This document shows, in pieces, positions 1-6,386 of a stretch of DNA of 6,647 nucleotides (the stretch's first letter is position 1; the number at the start of each line of letters is the position of its first letter). The notes below the pieces were generated by a model, which worked only from the letters and a program-made list of their open reading frames with translations, did no database searches and had not been told where the DNA came from. Source of the stretch: JARDZI01 sp041639705 (GTDB lineage Bacteria; Bacillota; Clostridia; Clostridiales; Caloramatoraceae); NCBI GenBank assembly GCA_041639705.1, contig JBEQBT010000192.1:1-6647 (forward strand), read 5' to 3'. The position numbers and the translations under genes are program-made.

Positions 1-467
1 AGTTTATCAGAAACAAACTGTCCCTCGAGAAATGGAAGTATATTGTTTATTCTTTCTGTTAACTCAACCTCCTTCATTAAATTAACTCTCTTTTTGCTTA
101 TAGCTACACTAATATTGTTTAGGGTTTCTATTAATCTATTTTTATTTATTGGCTTAAGCAGAAATTCAAATACACCTAAGTTTAATGCTTCTTTAGCATA
201 ATCAAAATATTCATAGGCAGAAAGTATGACAAACAAAGTATCATTATTAGAAGCCTTGATTTGTCTTATAGCTTCAATACCATCAATACCAGGCATGTGA
301 ATATCCATAAAAACAACATCTGGCTTTAGTGTTATGGCCATCTCTATTGCTTCTCTGCCAGTATGTGCAGTTCCAACAACATTGATGTCCTCCATATTTT
401 TCGAAATAATCATCTTAAGAGAATCAAGTACTAGATATTCATCATCAGCAATTAACAATTTCAACAC
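1..467 (-). CDS. YesN-type response regulator, receiver domain, C-terminus cut by window edge
   Basis: The 155 visible residues form a full CheY-like receiver domain (about 1-120) and the start of a linker. The phosphorylation site is intact: acidic pair D8/D9, phosphoacceptor D55 in FMDIHMPG, S83 in ILSAYEYFDYA, and K105 in LLKPI. The SAYEYFDYAKEAL and LLKPI wording is typical of YesN regulators, which carry an AraC-type helix-turn-helix at the C-terminus. That domain would lie left of the window and is inferred, not seen. The gene begins with GTG at 467 (a TTG follows directly at 464), behind a very strong Shine-Dalgarno. It starts 27 bp after the stop of the histidine kinase, which is almost surely its phosphate donor. 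The regulator probably activates a transporter or catabolic operon for the ligand sensed by the upstream binding protein. The receiver assignment is firm; the YesN subtype is likely; the target is unknown. Confidence 0.93.
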   Translation of the reverse strand, partial: MLKLLIADDEYLVLDSLKMIISKNMEDINVVGTAHTGREAIEMAITLKPDVVFMDIHMPGIDGIEAIRQIKASNNDTLFVILSAYEYFDYAKEALNLGVFEFLLKPINKNRLIETLNNISVAISKKRVNLMKEVELTERINNILPFLEGQFVSDK

Positions 468-473
468 TCTATC

Positions 474-483
474 CACCTCCTTT
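474..483 (-). promoter_or_regulatory. Strong ribosome binding site deciding a GTG start
   Basis: The minus strand reads AAAGGAGGTG, a ten-base match to the anti-Shine-Dalgarno complement. The GGAGG core lies 8 nt before GTG (467) and 11 nt before the in-frame TTG (464). The 8-nt spacing favours GTG. The site lies wholly in the 27-bp gap after the kinase stop codon, so the regulator can be translated independently of the kinase. Confidence 0.85.
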
Positions 484-494
484 TCTTAATATTA

Positions 495-1985
495 TTAAAA
501 TCGGGGAATTTTCAATGTCACCTTTGTACCATAATCTAGTTTACTTTCAATATTTATAAGTTTCTGTTTATCTATTATATTGAATAGAATTTGAAATCTT
601 TGTAAAACATTGTTTATGCCTATGCCTGTAATGTGTTTATTAGAAATTTCATCCTCTGAGTTTGTCCACAAAATACTTTGTATACAGTCTTCATCCATGC
701 CCATACCATTATCTATAACTTCTATAATAACGCTATCAACATCATTCTTAACATTGAGATGAATTTCTCCATTTCTCTCAAGATTTTGCAGCCCATGTAT
801 ATAGGCATTTTCTACAATGGGTTGTATGGTGATTCTTGGTATTTTTGTACTAAGTGCATCCTCATCTATATCGCTAAAAAAATCAATCCTGCTTCCAAAA
901 CGAATTTTAAGCACCTGCATATAGTTTTTCACATATTCAATTTCATCACCTAAGGGCACAAGCTCCTCAATATTTTTCAGATTATATCTAAACAATTGCG
1001 CAATGTTCTCCATAAATTCAGAGGATTTGTCTGCTCCTTCTATCATCGCAAGCTGAGAGGCTGCATTTAATGTATTGAAAAGGAAGTGGGGATTAATCTG
1101 GGACTGTAGGAATTTTAATTCTGACTCTCTTAAAAGACTCGTCATTTTTAAATTGTGCAGTTCCTGCTCCTTTAGCTTTTTTTCAAATTCTGCCTGTATT
1201 TTCAATTCATCAATATAGTCTCTAATGCTTTTTACCATTTTTATAAATGCACCTGCGAGTATATCAATTTCATCCCCTGTATGTGTCTGTGTCAACTCAA
1301 TATCAAAATCCCCCTCAGCAATTTTTTCTGCAGAATGAGAAAGCTGAGCTATGGGTTTTGTTAAACTATAAGTAGATATGATTGCAATAAAAAGATTTAC
1401 TATTAAAATCACAATTATAATAATAAGGTTAAGATAAATAATAAAGCTCATATTTTTATTTATAATTTGATATTCTTTTGATCCACTTTTTAATTTACTA
1501 TCAAGCAGATTATCATTATATAATTTAATATATTCACTAATTTTATTTGATCTTTGAAAATTAGAAATATACTTACTACTTATTCTACCTCGTTTGGCAA
1601 GTACAGCCTTATCTGTCTCCATCATTAATTCATCAAGCATATAGCCGACATCCTTTAAAGCTAACAGCTCATAATCATATTCAGTAATTCGAGGTATTTG
1701 TCCCCTTATTGCTTGAAGCTTGTTATAGTTATCATAATAATTAAGTAGATTTTCGGAGGATGCGGAAGTTAAATATTTTTCAAGCTCTGTCATCAAAGAG
1801 TTGACATTATTTCTCAGGTTGTTTAAGTATAAATAATCAATGATTATATTGTTCGTGTTTTTAAGCACTGTCCTTGCATTAAAATACGAAAAAATACTAG
1901 TAATACCAAGCAATAATATTGTTAATAGAAAGTACATTATTAACTTCTTTCTTATTCCATAAAATTTAAACATTCTGAGATCCAT
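495..1985 (-). CDS. YesM/LytS-type sensor histidine kinase
   Basis: This 496-residue membrane kinase has a short cytoplasmic start, TM1 (about 15-35), an extracytoplasmic region of about 140 residues rich in helix-forming and charged residues, and TM2 (about 179-205). A HAMP domain (about 206-256, with TKPI and DEI) and a charged coiled-coil linker (about 257-290) follow. The dimerisation and phosphotransfer region carries H300 in QINPHFLFNTLN, the mark of the His_kinase/YesM family. The ATPase domain shows N393 in QPIVENAYIHGL, D425-G429 in DNGMG, and a glycine loop GIGINNV at 454-460. All catalytic boxes are present, so it should be active. It lies 41 bp downstream of the binding-protein gene and 27 bp before the response regulator, which suggests it receives its signal from the former and phosphorylates the latter. 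The start ATG at 1985 has only a weak GGTGG site; a second in-frame ATG four codons later is possible but has no better site. Confidence 0.95.
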   Translation of the reverse strand: MDLRMFKFYGIRKKLIMYFLLTILLLGITSIFSYFNARTVLKNTNNIIIDYLYLNNLRNNVNSLMTELEKYLTSASSENLLNYYDNYNKLQAIRGQIPRITEYDYELLALKDVGYMLDELMMETDKAVLAKRGRISSKYISNFQRSNKISEYIKLYNDNLLDSKLKSGSKEYQIINKNMSFIIYLNLIIIIVILIVNLFIAIISTYSLTKPIAQLSHSAEKIAEGDFDIELTQTHTGDEIDILAGAFIKMVKSIRDYIDELKIQAEFEKKLKEQELHNLKMTSLLRESELKFLQSQINPHFLFNTLNAASQLAMIEGADKSSEFMENIAQLFRYNLKNIEELVPLGDEIEYVKNYMQVLKIRFGSRIDFFSDIDEDALSTKIPRITIQPIVENAYIHGLQNLERNGEIHLNVKNDVDSVIIEVIDNGMGMDEDCIQSILWTNSEDEISNKHITGIGINNVLQRFQILFNIIDKQKLINIESKLDYGTKVTLKIPRF

Positions 1986-2026
1986 AAATTAACCACCCAC
2001 TTCGAATAAGAGCCTTATGCCCTTTA

Positions 2027-3016
2027 TCATTTAATGCCCGAAAGATTTTTTTTAGTAACTACCTTTACTTCTGTATCAATAAATGTAGAAACACTGTTAC
2101 CAGACTTCAAGTCCACCAAAGCCTTCAAACTTTCATATCCCATTTTATAAGCATCACTTGAAACTGTGCCATATATTACTTCATTATCAATGTAACGCAA
2201 AATTTCCTCTGAGTTTCCATATCCTACAAGAATAATATCTCCTACCTTATTCCTGTCAACAATAAGTTGAGCTGATCCTAATGTGTCTGCTGAGCTGACT
2301 GCAAATATGGCATTTATATTTTCTCCTGAATCAATTATTGTCTGGGTAATTTCCTCTGCACTTAGAATACCCATTTTAGAGGTATAGTTTCTTATCACCT
2401 TCATATCTGGGTAATTTCTTAGTATACTTAAAAAACCGTTCATTTTCAAATTATATTCTATGGAACCCTGCGAGGTATCATTGCTAGAAATTACAGCAAT
2501 ATTTGCCTTGCCCCCCGTTGCTTCAATTAATAGCCTTGCAGCTTCCCTTCCAACAGCAAAGTTGTTTGTACCAGTAAAAGCATACCTCAGGCTTTCACTA
2601 TCATCATTTTCAAAGGTTATTACAGGAATTCCTCTTTTGTAGGCCCTATCGATAAGTTCTGTGAAGTCTACCCCATTTGATACATGGGTGATAATGCCAT
2701 CTACCTTTGATATAGTTGCTATATCGAGATAATTTAATTCCTCATTGGGGTCATCAAAACGCGGCGCAGAAAATTCAACTACAACACCATTGTCCTCGGC
2801 CGCCTTTTGAACACCTTTTATTACTTCTTTCCAGAATGGATCCACAGAATTTTGAGCAATGAAGAAGAAATGATATTTGGGTTTGGAAATTAAAGGCCTT
2901 ATTTTCTCCTGCTTTTGAACCCAAAGTAAAACAATAGCTGAGAATAAAATCATAATCAGCAGAATTATGATAGCATGTCTATATAAAAATCCTGAAAAAT
3001 TCTTTAAAATACTCAT
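2027..3016 (-). CDS. Membrane-anchored periplasmic-binding-protein-like sugar sensor
   Basis: With the start at ATG 3016 the protein has 329 residues. It has an N-terminal membrane helix (about 15-33) followed by a complete type I periplasmic binding fold (Peripla_BP_4-like, about 46-325). Family landmarks are FIAQNSVDPFWKEVIKGV (53-70), DGIITHVSNG then GIPVITFEND (106-138), GTNNFAVGREAA (149-160), AIFAVSSADTLGSAQ (236-250), and ILVGYGNSEEILRYI then GTVSSDAYKMGYESL (262-298). There is no lipobox and no cysteine anywhere, and no clear signal peptidase site, so it looks tethered by an uncleaved helix rather than lipidated. It is followed by a YesM-type kinase and a YesN-type regulator with no transporter genes between. 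It is therefore best read as the ligand-sensing part of a three-component system, like XylFII of Clostridium beijerinckii. A sugar ligand is inferred from the family; which sugar is unknown. An ATG at 3073 is in frame, but lies right at the predicted transcription start and has no ribosome site, so I prefer 3016. Confidence 0.9.
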   Translation of the reverse strand: MSILKNFSGFLYRHAIIILLIMILFSAIVLLWVQKQEKIRPLISKPKYHFFFIAQNSVDPFWKEVIKGVQKAAEDNGVVVEFSAPRFDDPNEELNYLDIATISKVDGIITHVSNGVDFTELIDRAYKRGIPVITFENDDSESLRYAFTGTNNFAVGREAARLLIEATGGKANIAVISSNDTSQGSIEYNLKMNGFLSILRNYPDMKVIRNYTSKMGILSAEEITQTIIDSGENINAIFAVSSADTLGSAQLIVDRNKVGDIILVGYGNSEEILRYIDNEVIYGTVSSDAYKMGYESLKALVDLKSGNSVSTFIDTEVKVVTKKNLSGIK

Positions 3017-3028
3017 TTGGTAGATTAT

Positions 3029-3034
3029 CCCCCT
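3029..3034 (-). promoter_or_regulatory. Probable ribosome binding site of the binding-protein gene
   Basis: The minus strand reads AGGGGG, 12 nt before ATG 3016. The spacing is somewhat long, but this is the only purine-rich site near any in-frame start. The upstream ATG at 3073 is preceded by GTTAA with no such site. This supports the shorter 329-residue protein. Confidence 0.5.
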
Positions 3035-3085
3035 AGTGTAAATATTGCCTATTAATACATTATTCATGATCATTTAACTAATAGC

Positions 3086-3114
3086 ATTATATCATATATA
3101 AAGAGTACACAAAA
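3086..3114 (-). promoter_or_regulatory. Predicted extended -10 (sigma-A type) promoter of the three-component operon
   Basis: The minus strand carries TGATATAAT at 3094-3086, an exact TGnTATAAT extended -10 element. A weak -35-like TTTTGT lies at 3114-3109 with a 17-bp spacer, which fits promoters that rely on the extended -10. Transcription would start near 3079, giving a leader of about 60 nt before ATG 3016. The element sits between the hairpin that ends the previous operon and the binding-protein gene, just where a promoter for the second operon is expected. Confidence 0.65.
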
Positions 3115-3117
3115 GAA

Positions 3118-3183
3118 CCCCAAAAGTGCCAGGCTCGTGACAAGTTTTACTAACTTGTCACTTGTCACGAGCCTGGCACTTTT
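3118..3183 (-). terminator. Probable Rho-independent terminator of the ABC exporter/two-component operon
   Basis: On the minus strand the palindrome begins inside the TAA stop codon of the sensor kinase. It would fold into a long stem whose 3' side ends in TTTT, followed by GGGGTTCTTTT. The U-tract is short and broken, so termination may be partial. On the plus strand the same stem is followed by TTTTACTCTTTC. The placement, right after the last gene of one operon and before the promoter of the next, supports a terminator role. Confidence 0.6.
3122..3183. repeat. 62-bp palindromic element with 24-bp perfect arms
   Basis: The left arm (3122-3145) and the right arm (3160-3183) are perfect reverse complements over 24 bp, running from AAAAGTGCCAGGC inward to GTGACAAGT. 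The centre is 14 nt. ACTTGTC occurs twice in tandem (3153-3159 and 3160-3166), so the upper left arm can pair with either copy. The arms are richer in G+C than the surroundings. This length and perfection exceed what a simple terminator needs and suggest a dispersed palindromic repeat (REP- or MITE-like). I see no target-site duplication, and no transposase gene lies in the window. That it is a genome-wide repeat is inference. Confidence 0.7.
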
Positions 3184-4507
3184 ACTCTTTCAATTCAATA
3201 AAAAATGTAGTGCCCTTCCCTAGTTCACTTTGAAAATACACTGTGCCATTGTGTAGTTCAATAATTTTTTTAACTATTGATAATCCCAGTCCATTTCCGT
3301 CATTGTTGCGGGATTTATCACCCTTATAAAATTTCTCGAATATCCTATCCTTATCCTCATCTGCAATTCCAATACCATTATCCTCAATTCTAACATGTAT
3401 TTCATTATCCTCTTTTTTAAGTACGATTTTCAATACCCCACCATTATTCGAAAACTTAATGGCATTAGTGATAAGATTGGTCCAAACTTGATGCATAAGT
3501 TCCTCATCACCTATAAAGTTTACTTCATCAAGTTCTAAATCAAGTTCAATATTCTTTTCACTCCACTTATTTTCTAAAAGCAAAATCACTCTGCGTATTT
3601 GCTCATCAAGAGAAAAACTCCTATACTGCTCATGTATTGCCCTATTTTCAAGGTATGAAAGCTTTAACAAATTACTACTTAAATTTTCAAGTCTGCCTGT
3701 TTCTGAGATAATAATATCTGCGTATTCATCAGCCTGTTCCTTAGACAATGATCCTTCCTTAAGCAGCTTTCCAAAGCCCTGAATTGAGGTCATTGGTGTT
3801 CTAAACTCATGGGATACACTTGAAATAAAATCCTTACGTAAATATTCAATATTTTTTAGTTCCTCAGTCATTATATTAAAATTGTCAGCAAGCTGTCCTA
3901 TTTCATCATGGCTTTTAGTTTGAATTTTCACATCAAAATTGCCCTTTGAAACCTCTTTTGTAGCTGCAGTAAGTCTTTTTATAGGCTTTACAATCATTCT
4001 TGCAGCTATTGCAATAAGTAATGAACCTAATGCTACACAAATTATGAGTACTATACCAATCATAGTTTTTAAAAACATAATAGTATTATTGTTAATACTT
4101 GGTGAGATAACTACAATGCTATTGCCTGTTTTGAAAGCAGCAAATGGAAGTCTGCTGTGCTTTGATAATTTACCCTCTATGATTTCTCCTTCATCAAGAT
4201 TCAGCCTTTCACTTTGGGTAAGTACCACGCTATCGGAATTAAACTCATCCATATTGTAATAAATTGATACCTTTACATTTTCATTATTTAAAATTTTCTC
4301 CAAATCCCCTTGCTTAATGGAATATTTTCTAGAGAGTTGCAAGCTTGTGATTGCTTTTTCATATAGTTGAGCTTTTATATTGGTTATAAGGCTATCTTCC
4401 ATATAAATGAAACCTATGCGAAAGGCAGCAAAGCTAGAAAGCCATAATATACCCATAAACATTACAACGAATTTCATATATAAGGATTTAAAACCATGCT
4501 TTCTCAT
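3182..4507 (-). CDS. HAMP-containing sensor histidine kinase (HisKA type) of the exporter operon
   Basis: This 441-residue membrane kinase has TM1 (about 12-35), an extracytoplasmic region of about 107 residues, TM2 (about 145-170), and HAMP (about 171-222, with VKPIKRL and DEIGQLADNFN). The HisKA domain carries H233 in SSVSHEFRTPM. The HATPase domain is complete: N344/N348 in WTNLITNAIKFS, D376-G380 in DNGIG, FEKFYKGD (390-397), and GNGLGLSIVKK (404-414). The C-terminus GTTFFIELKE is normal, so it is not truncated even though its TAA stop overlaps the outer end of the 62-bp palindrome. It starts 18 bp after the OmpR-type regulator, behind an AAGGTGG site, and the two should form one two-component pair. 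The sizeable extracytoplasmic domain sets it apart from the short-loop, intramembrane-sensing BceS type. Its signal is unknown; a substrate of the neighbouring exporter or cell-envelope stress is a reasonable guess. Confidence 0.95.
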   Translation of the reverse strand: MRKHGFKSLYMKFVVMFMGILWLSSFAAFRIGFIYMEDSLITNIKAQLYEKAITSLQLSRKYSIKQGDLEKILNNENVKVSIYYNMDEFNSDSVVLTQSERLNLDEGEIIEGKLSKHSRLPFAAFKTGNSIVVISPSINNNTIMFLKTMIGIVLIICVALGSLLIAIAARMIVKPIKRLTAATKEVSKGNFDVKIQTKSHDEIGQLADNFNIMTEELKNIEYLRKDFISSVSHEFRTPMTSIQGFGKLLKEGSLSKEQADEYADIIISETGRLENLSSNLLKLSYLENRAIHEQYRSFSLDEQIRRVILLLENKWSEKNIELDLELDEVNFIGDEELMHQVWTNLITNAIKFSNNGGVLKIVLKKEDNEIHVRIEDNGIGIADEDKDRIFEKFYKGDKSRNNDGNGLGLSIVKKIIELHNGTVYFQSELGKGTTFFIELKE

Positions 4508-4525
4508 AATGCCCCACCACCTTTC

Positions 4526-5200
4526 TTATATCTTTCTTTCTGCCTTATATCCCAGTCCTCTAATTGTGATAATTTCAAATTCCTTTATATGCTCAAACTT
4601 CTCACGAATACGCTTTATGTGAACATCAACGGTCCGTTCATCTGCCTCCGCATCCATTCCCCATATTTCATCCATAAGCTGTTGGCGTGTGTATATTTTT
4701 TTAGGATATGAAAGCAGCTTGAAAAGCAGATAAAATTCCTTTTTAGGAAGCACATAGGTCTCATTATGTGTAATTACTGTAAGAGTATCATAATCAAGTA
4801 TCACATCTCCTATTGCTATTTTGTGTTCATTGCTTATTTTTGCACGACGTAGTAGTGCTCCCACTCTAAGGAGCATTTCATTCATATCTATAGGTTTAAC
4901 CATATAATCGTCTGTGCCTGCATTAAAGCCCTTTTTCTTATCCTCAAAGGTTTCCTTTGCAGTTATCATAAGAATTGGAAAGTTATAGTTTGCAGTTCTT
5001 AAATCCTCTGTCAGGGTATATCCATCCATTTTAGGCATCATAATATCTACAATCATTAAATCAACATGAATGGTTTCCAATACTTCTAATGCCTCTATTC
5101 CATTCCCAGCTAAAGTGACATTATACCCATCTCTTCGAAGATATGTTGATATTAATTTTATAATACTTTCATTATCATCAACAACCAATATGTTAAACAC
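4526..5200 (-). CDS. OmpR/PhoB-family response regulator
   Basis: The protein has 224 residues, the usual family length. The receiver domain (1-120) has D8/D9, phosphoacceptor D52 in VDIMMPKMDG, T80 in MITAKE, and K102 in MVKPI. The winged-helix DNA-binding domain (about 126-221) shows the LPKKEFYLLFKLL helix, YTRQQLMDEIWG, the recognition helix in RTVDVHIKRIREKF (189-202), and the wing in RGLGYK. The start is GTG at 5200, 13 bp after the permease stop; MFNILVVDD follows at once, as expected for the family. An overlapping ATG at 5202 is out of frame. The ribosome site is weak (GGTGA, close to the start), so translation may be coupled to the permease. It is probably phosphorylated by the kinase encoded next and likely controls this exporter operon; the control target is inferred from gene order only. 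Confidence 0.95.
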   Translation of the reverse strand: MFNILVVDDNESIIKLISTYLRRDGYNVTLAGNGIEALEVLETIHVDLMIVDIMMPKMDGYTLTEDLRTANYNFPILMITAKETFEDKKKGFNAGTDDYMVKPIDMNEMLLRVGALLRRAKISNEHKIAIGDVILDYDTLTVITHNETYVLPKKEFYLLFKLLSYPKKIYTRQQLMDEIWGMDAEADERTVDVHIKRIREKFEHIKEFEIITIRGLGYKAERKI

Positions 5201-5213
5201 ATTTTCACCATCC

Positions 5214-6386
5214 CTAGATGTGTCTTAGAGCGTCTATAGGATTAAGTTTGCTGGCATTCCTTGCAGGCATCAGACCAAATATTATTCCTACTGCAGCAGA
5301 GAAACCAACTGCAAGAAGGATTGTTACAGCTGTTATTGTAAAAGTAAACCCTATAAGAGTTGCTGCAATAAATGCAATGCCAAGCCCTACAAACATGCCT
5401 ATTATACCACCAAACATAGACAAGAATACAGCTTCTATTAAAAACTGCAGCTGTATTCTTGAGGGTTCTGCACCAAGAGCTTTTCTAAGTCCAATTTCTG
5501 TAGTTCTCTCTGTAACAGATACAAGCATCATATTCATAATCCCTATTCCTCCGACTATAAGAGAAATTGATGCAATACCTGCTAATAGCAGAGACATCAT
5601 ACCAGTGATATTGCCTATTGTATCAAGTATGTCCTGCATATTGAATACGGAAAATGCATTATCACGGTAGTTAAAAGCCTCATTTAATACTCCTTCAATA
5701 TTACTGATTATCATATCAGATTTTGATGAATCACTCATTTGAACTTCAACACTGTTAATACTTCTTACACCTAATGTTTTCATTGCAGAGGTATAGGGTA
5801 ATAAAACTGCATTATTTGTAGAGCTAATTGATAAACCACTTGTTGGCTTTAATGCTCCTACGATGATATAGCTATTCCCGTTTACTATTATTTCCTTACC
5901 TATTGGATCTTCTCCATAAAACAATTCTTTTACAATATCGCTACCAATAACAGCAACCTGATTTTTATTCTCAACATCAAGAATATTAATTTTTCTTCCA
6001 ACTGCCATGTTTTCTGTTTCACTCTTAAAATATACTTCATTTTTACCTTGAACTGATACATCTGTTTTCACATTGCCATTATATACTATAGAAGTATTAC
6101 CGGAAACAGTTGGAGATACTCCATTTATATACTGAATTTTCCTGAGCTTATCAATGTCTTTTTCACTTAACCCATGTTTTAATGGAGTTCCCATGGCCTG
6201 GACAGTCAATTTATCAGCTCCTAAATTGGATATTTGACTTGTTATGCTGCCTGTTGCACCTTGCACAATTGTGATAAGTGCAATTATTGAGGCTACACCA
6301 ATAACTATACCTAGCATAGTTAGAAAAGAGCGCATCTTATTATGGGTAATATTGCTCCAGGACATCTTTATACTTTCCCTAAACAT
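5214..6386 (-). CDS. MacB/FtsX-type ABC transporter permease
   Basis: The 390 residues show the MacB-type plan. An amphipathic start (FRESIKMSWSNITHNKMRS) leads to TM1 (about 20-42, with LTMLGIVIGVASIIAL). An extracytoplasmic MacB_PCD-like domain of about 220 residues follows (about 45-260). The FtsX domain has three helices (about 262-290, 315-345 and 350-373). Conserved cytoplasmic segments are VTERTTEIGLRKALGA (291-306), which contacts the ATPase, and GLMPARNASKLNPIDALR near the end. The partner ATPase gene overlaps its start by 8 bp. Such proteins work as dimers with two ATPases; they export peptides, antibiotics or other compounds, or transmit force across the membrane (MacB mechanotransmission). 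In Gram-positive bacteria they often act with a HlyD-like adaptor, which would lie upstream outside this window. The start ATG at 6386 has a GGAG site 10 nt upstream, inside the ATPase gene. The substrate cannot be inferred. Confidence 0.94.
   Translation of the reverse strand: MFRESIKMSWSNITHNKMRSFLTMLGIVIGVASIIALITIVQGATGSITSQISNLGADKLTVQAMGTPLKHGLSEKDIDKLRKIQYINGVSPTVSGNTSIVYNGNVKTDVSVQGKNEVYFKSETENMAVGRKINILDVENKNQVAVIGSDIVKELFYGEDPIGKEIIVNGNSYIIVGALKPTSGLSISSTNNAVLLPYTSAMKTLGVRSINSVEVQMSDSSKSDMIISNIEGVLNEAFNYRDNAFSVFNMQDILDTIGNITGMMSLLLAGIASISLIVGGIGIMNMMLVSVTERTTEIGLRKALGAEPSRIQLQFLIEAVFLSMFGGIIGMFVGLGIAFIAATLIGFTFTITAVTILLAVGFSAAVGIIFGLMPARNASKLNPIDALRHI

Noticed and set aside
678..953. 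Open frame on the plus strand (91 codons) opposite the YesM-type kinase
   Set aside because: It lies opposite the conserved ATPase domain, has no recognisable family, and its composition is that of an antisense frame of AT-rich coding DNA.
2003..2015. Small inverted repeat (ATAAG, 3-nt loop, CTTAT) between the binding protein and kinase genes
   Set aside because: A five-base AT-rich stem is too weak for a terminator and is expected by chance; there is no U-tract.
3017..3073. N-terminal extension of 19 residues for the binding protein from ATG 3073
   Set aside because: It has no ribosome site, starts next to the predicted transcription start, and would put an odd extra segment before the membrane helix.
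3017..3121. Catabolite-repression (cre) box near the three-component promoter
   Set aside because: I looked for the TGNAANCGNTNNCA-like pattern with a central CG. The closest string (TGTAAATATTGCC on the plus strand) lacks it, so no call is made.
3122..3183. CRISPR repeat or tRNA-like structure at the palindrome
   Set aside because: There is only one unit with no regular spacers, and no cloverleaf or CCA-like end can be drawn.
3939..4711. Several plus-strand open frames opposite the exporter-operon kinase and regulator
   Set aside because: They are shadows of two clearly conserved genes, overlap one another in different frames, and show no family motifs.
5218..5670. Open frame on the plus strand (150 codons) opposite the permease
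   Set aside because: It mirrors the FtsX helices and has no good ribosome site. The permease on the minus strand explains the region.
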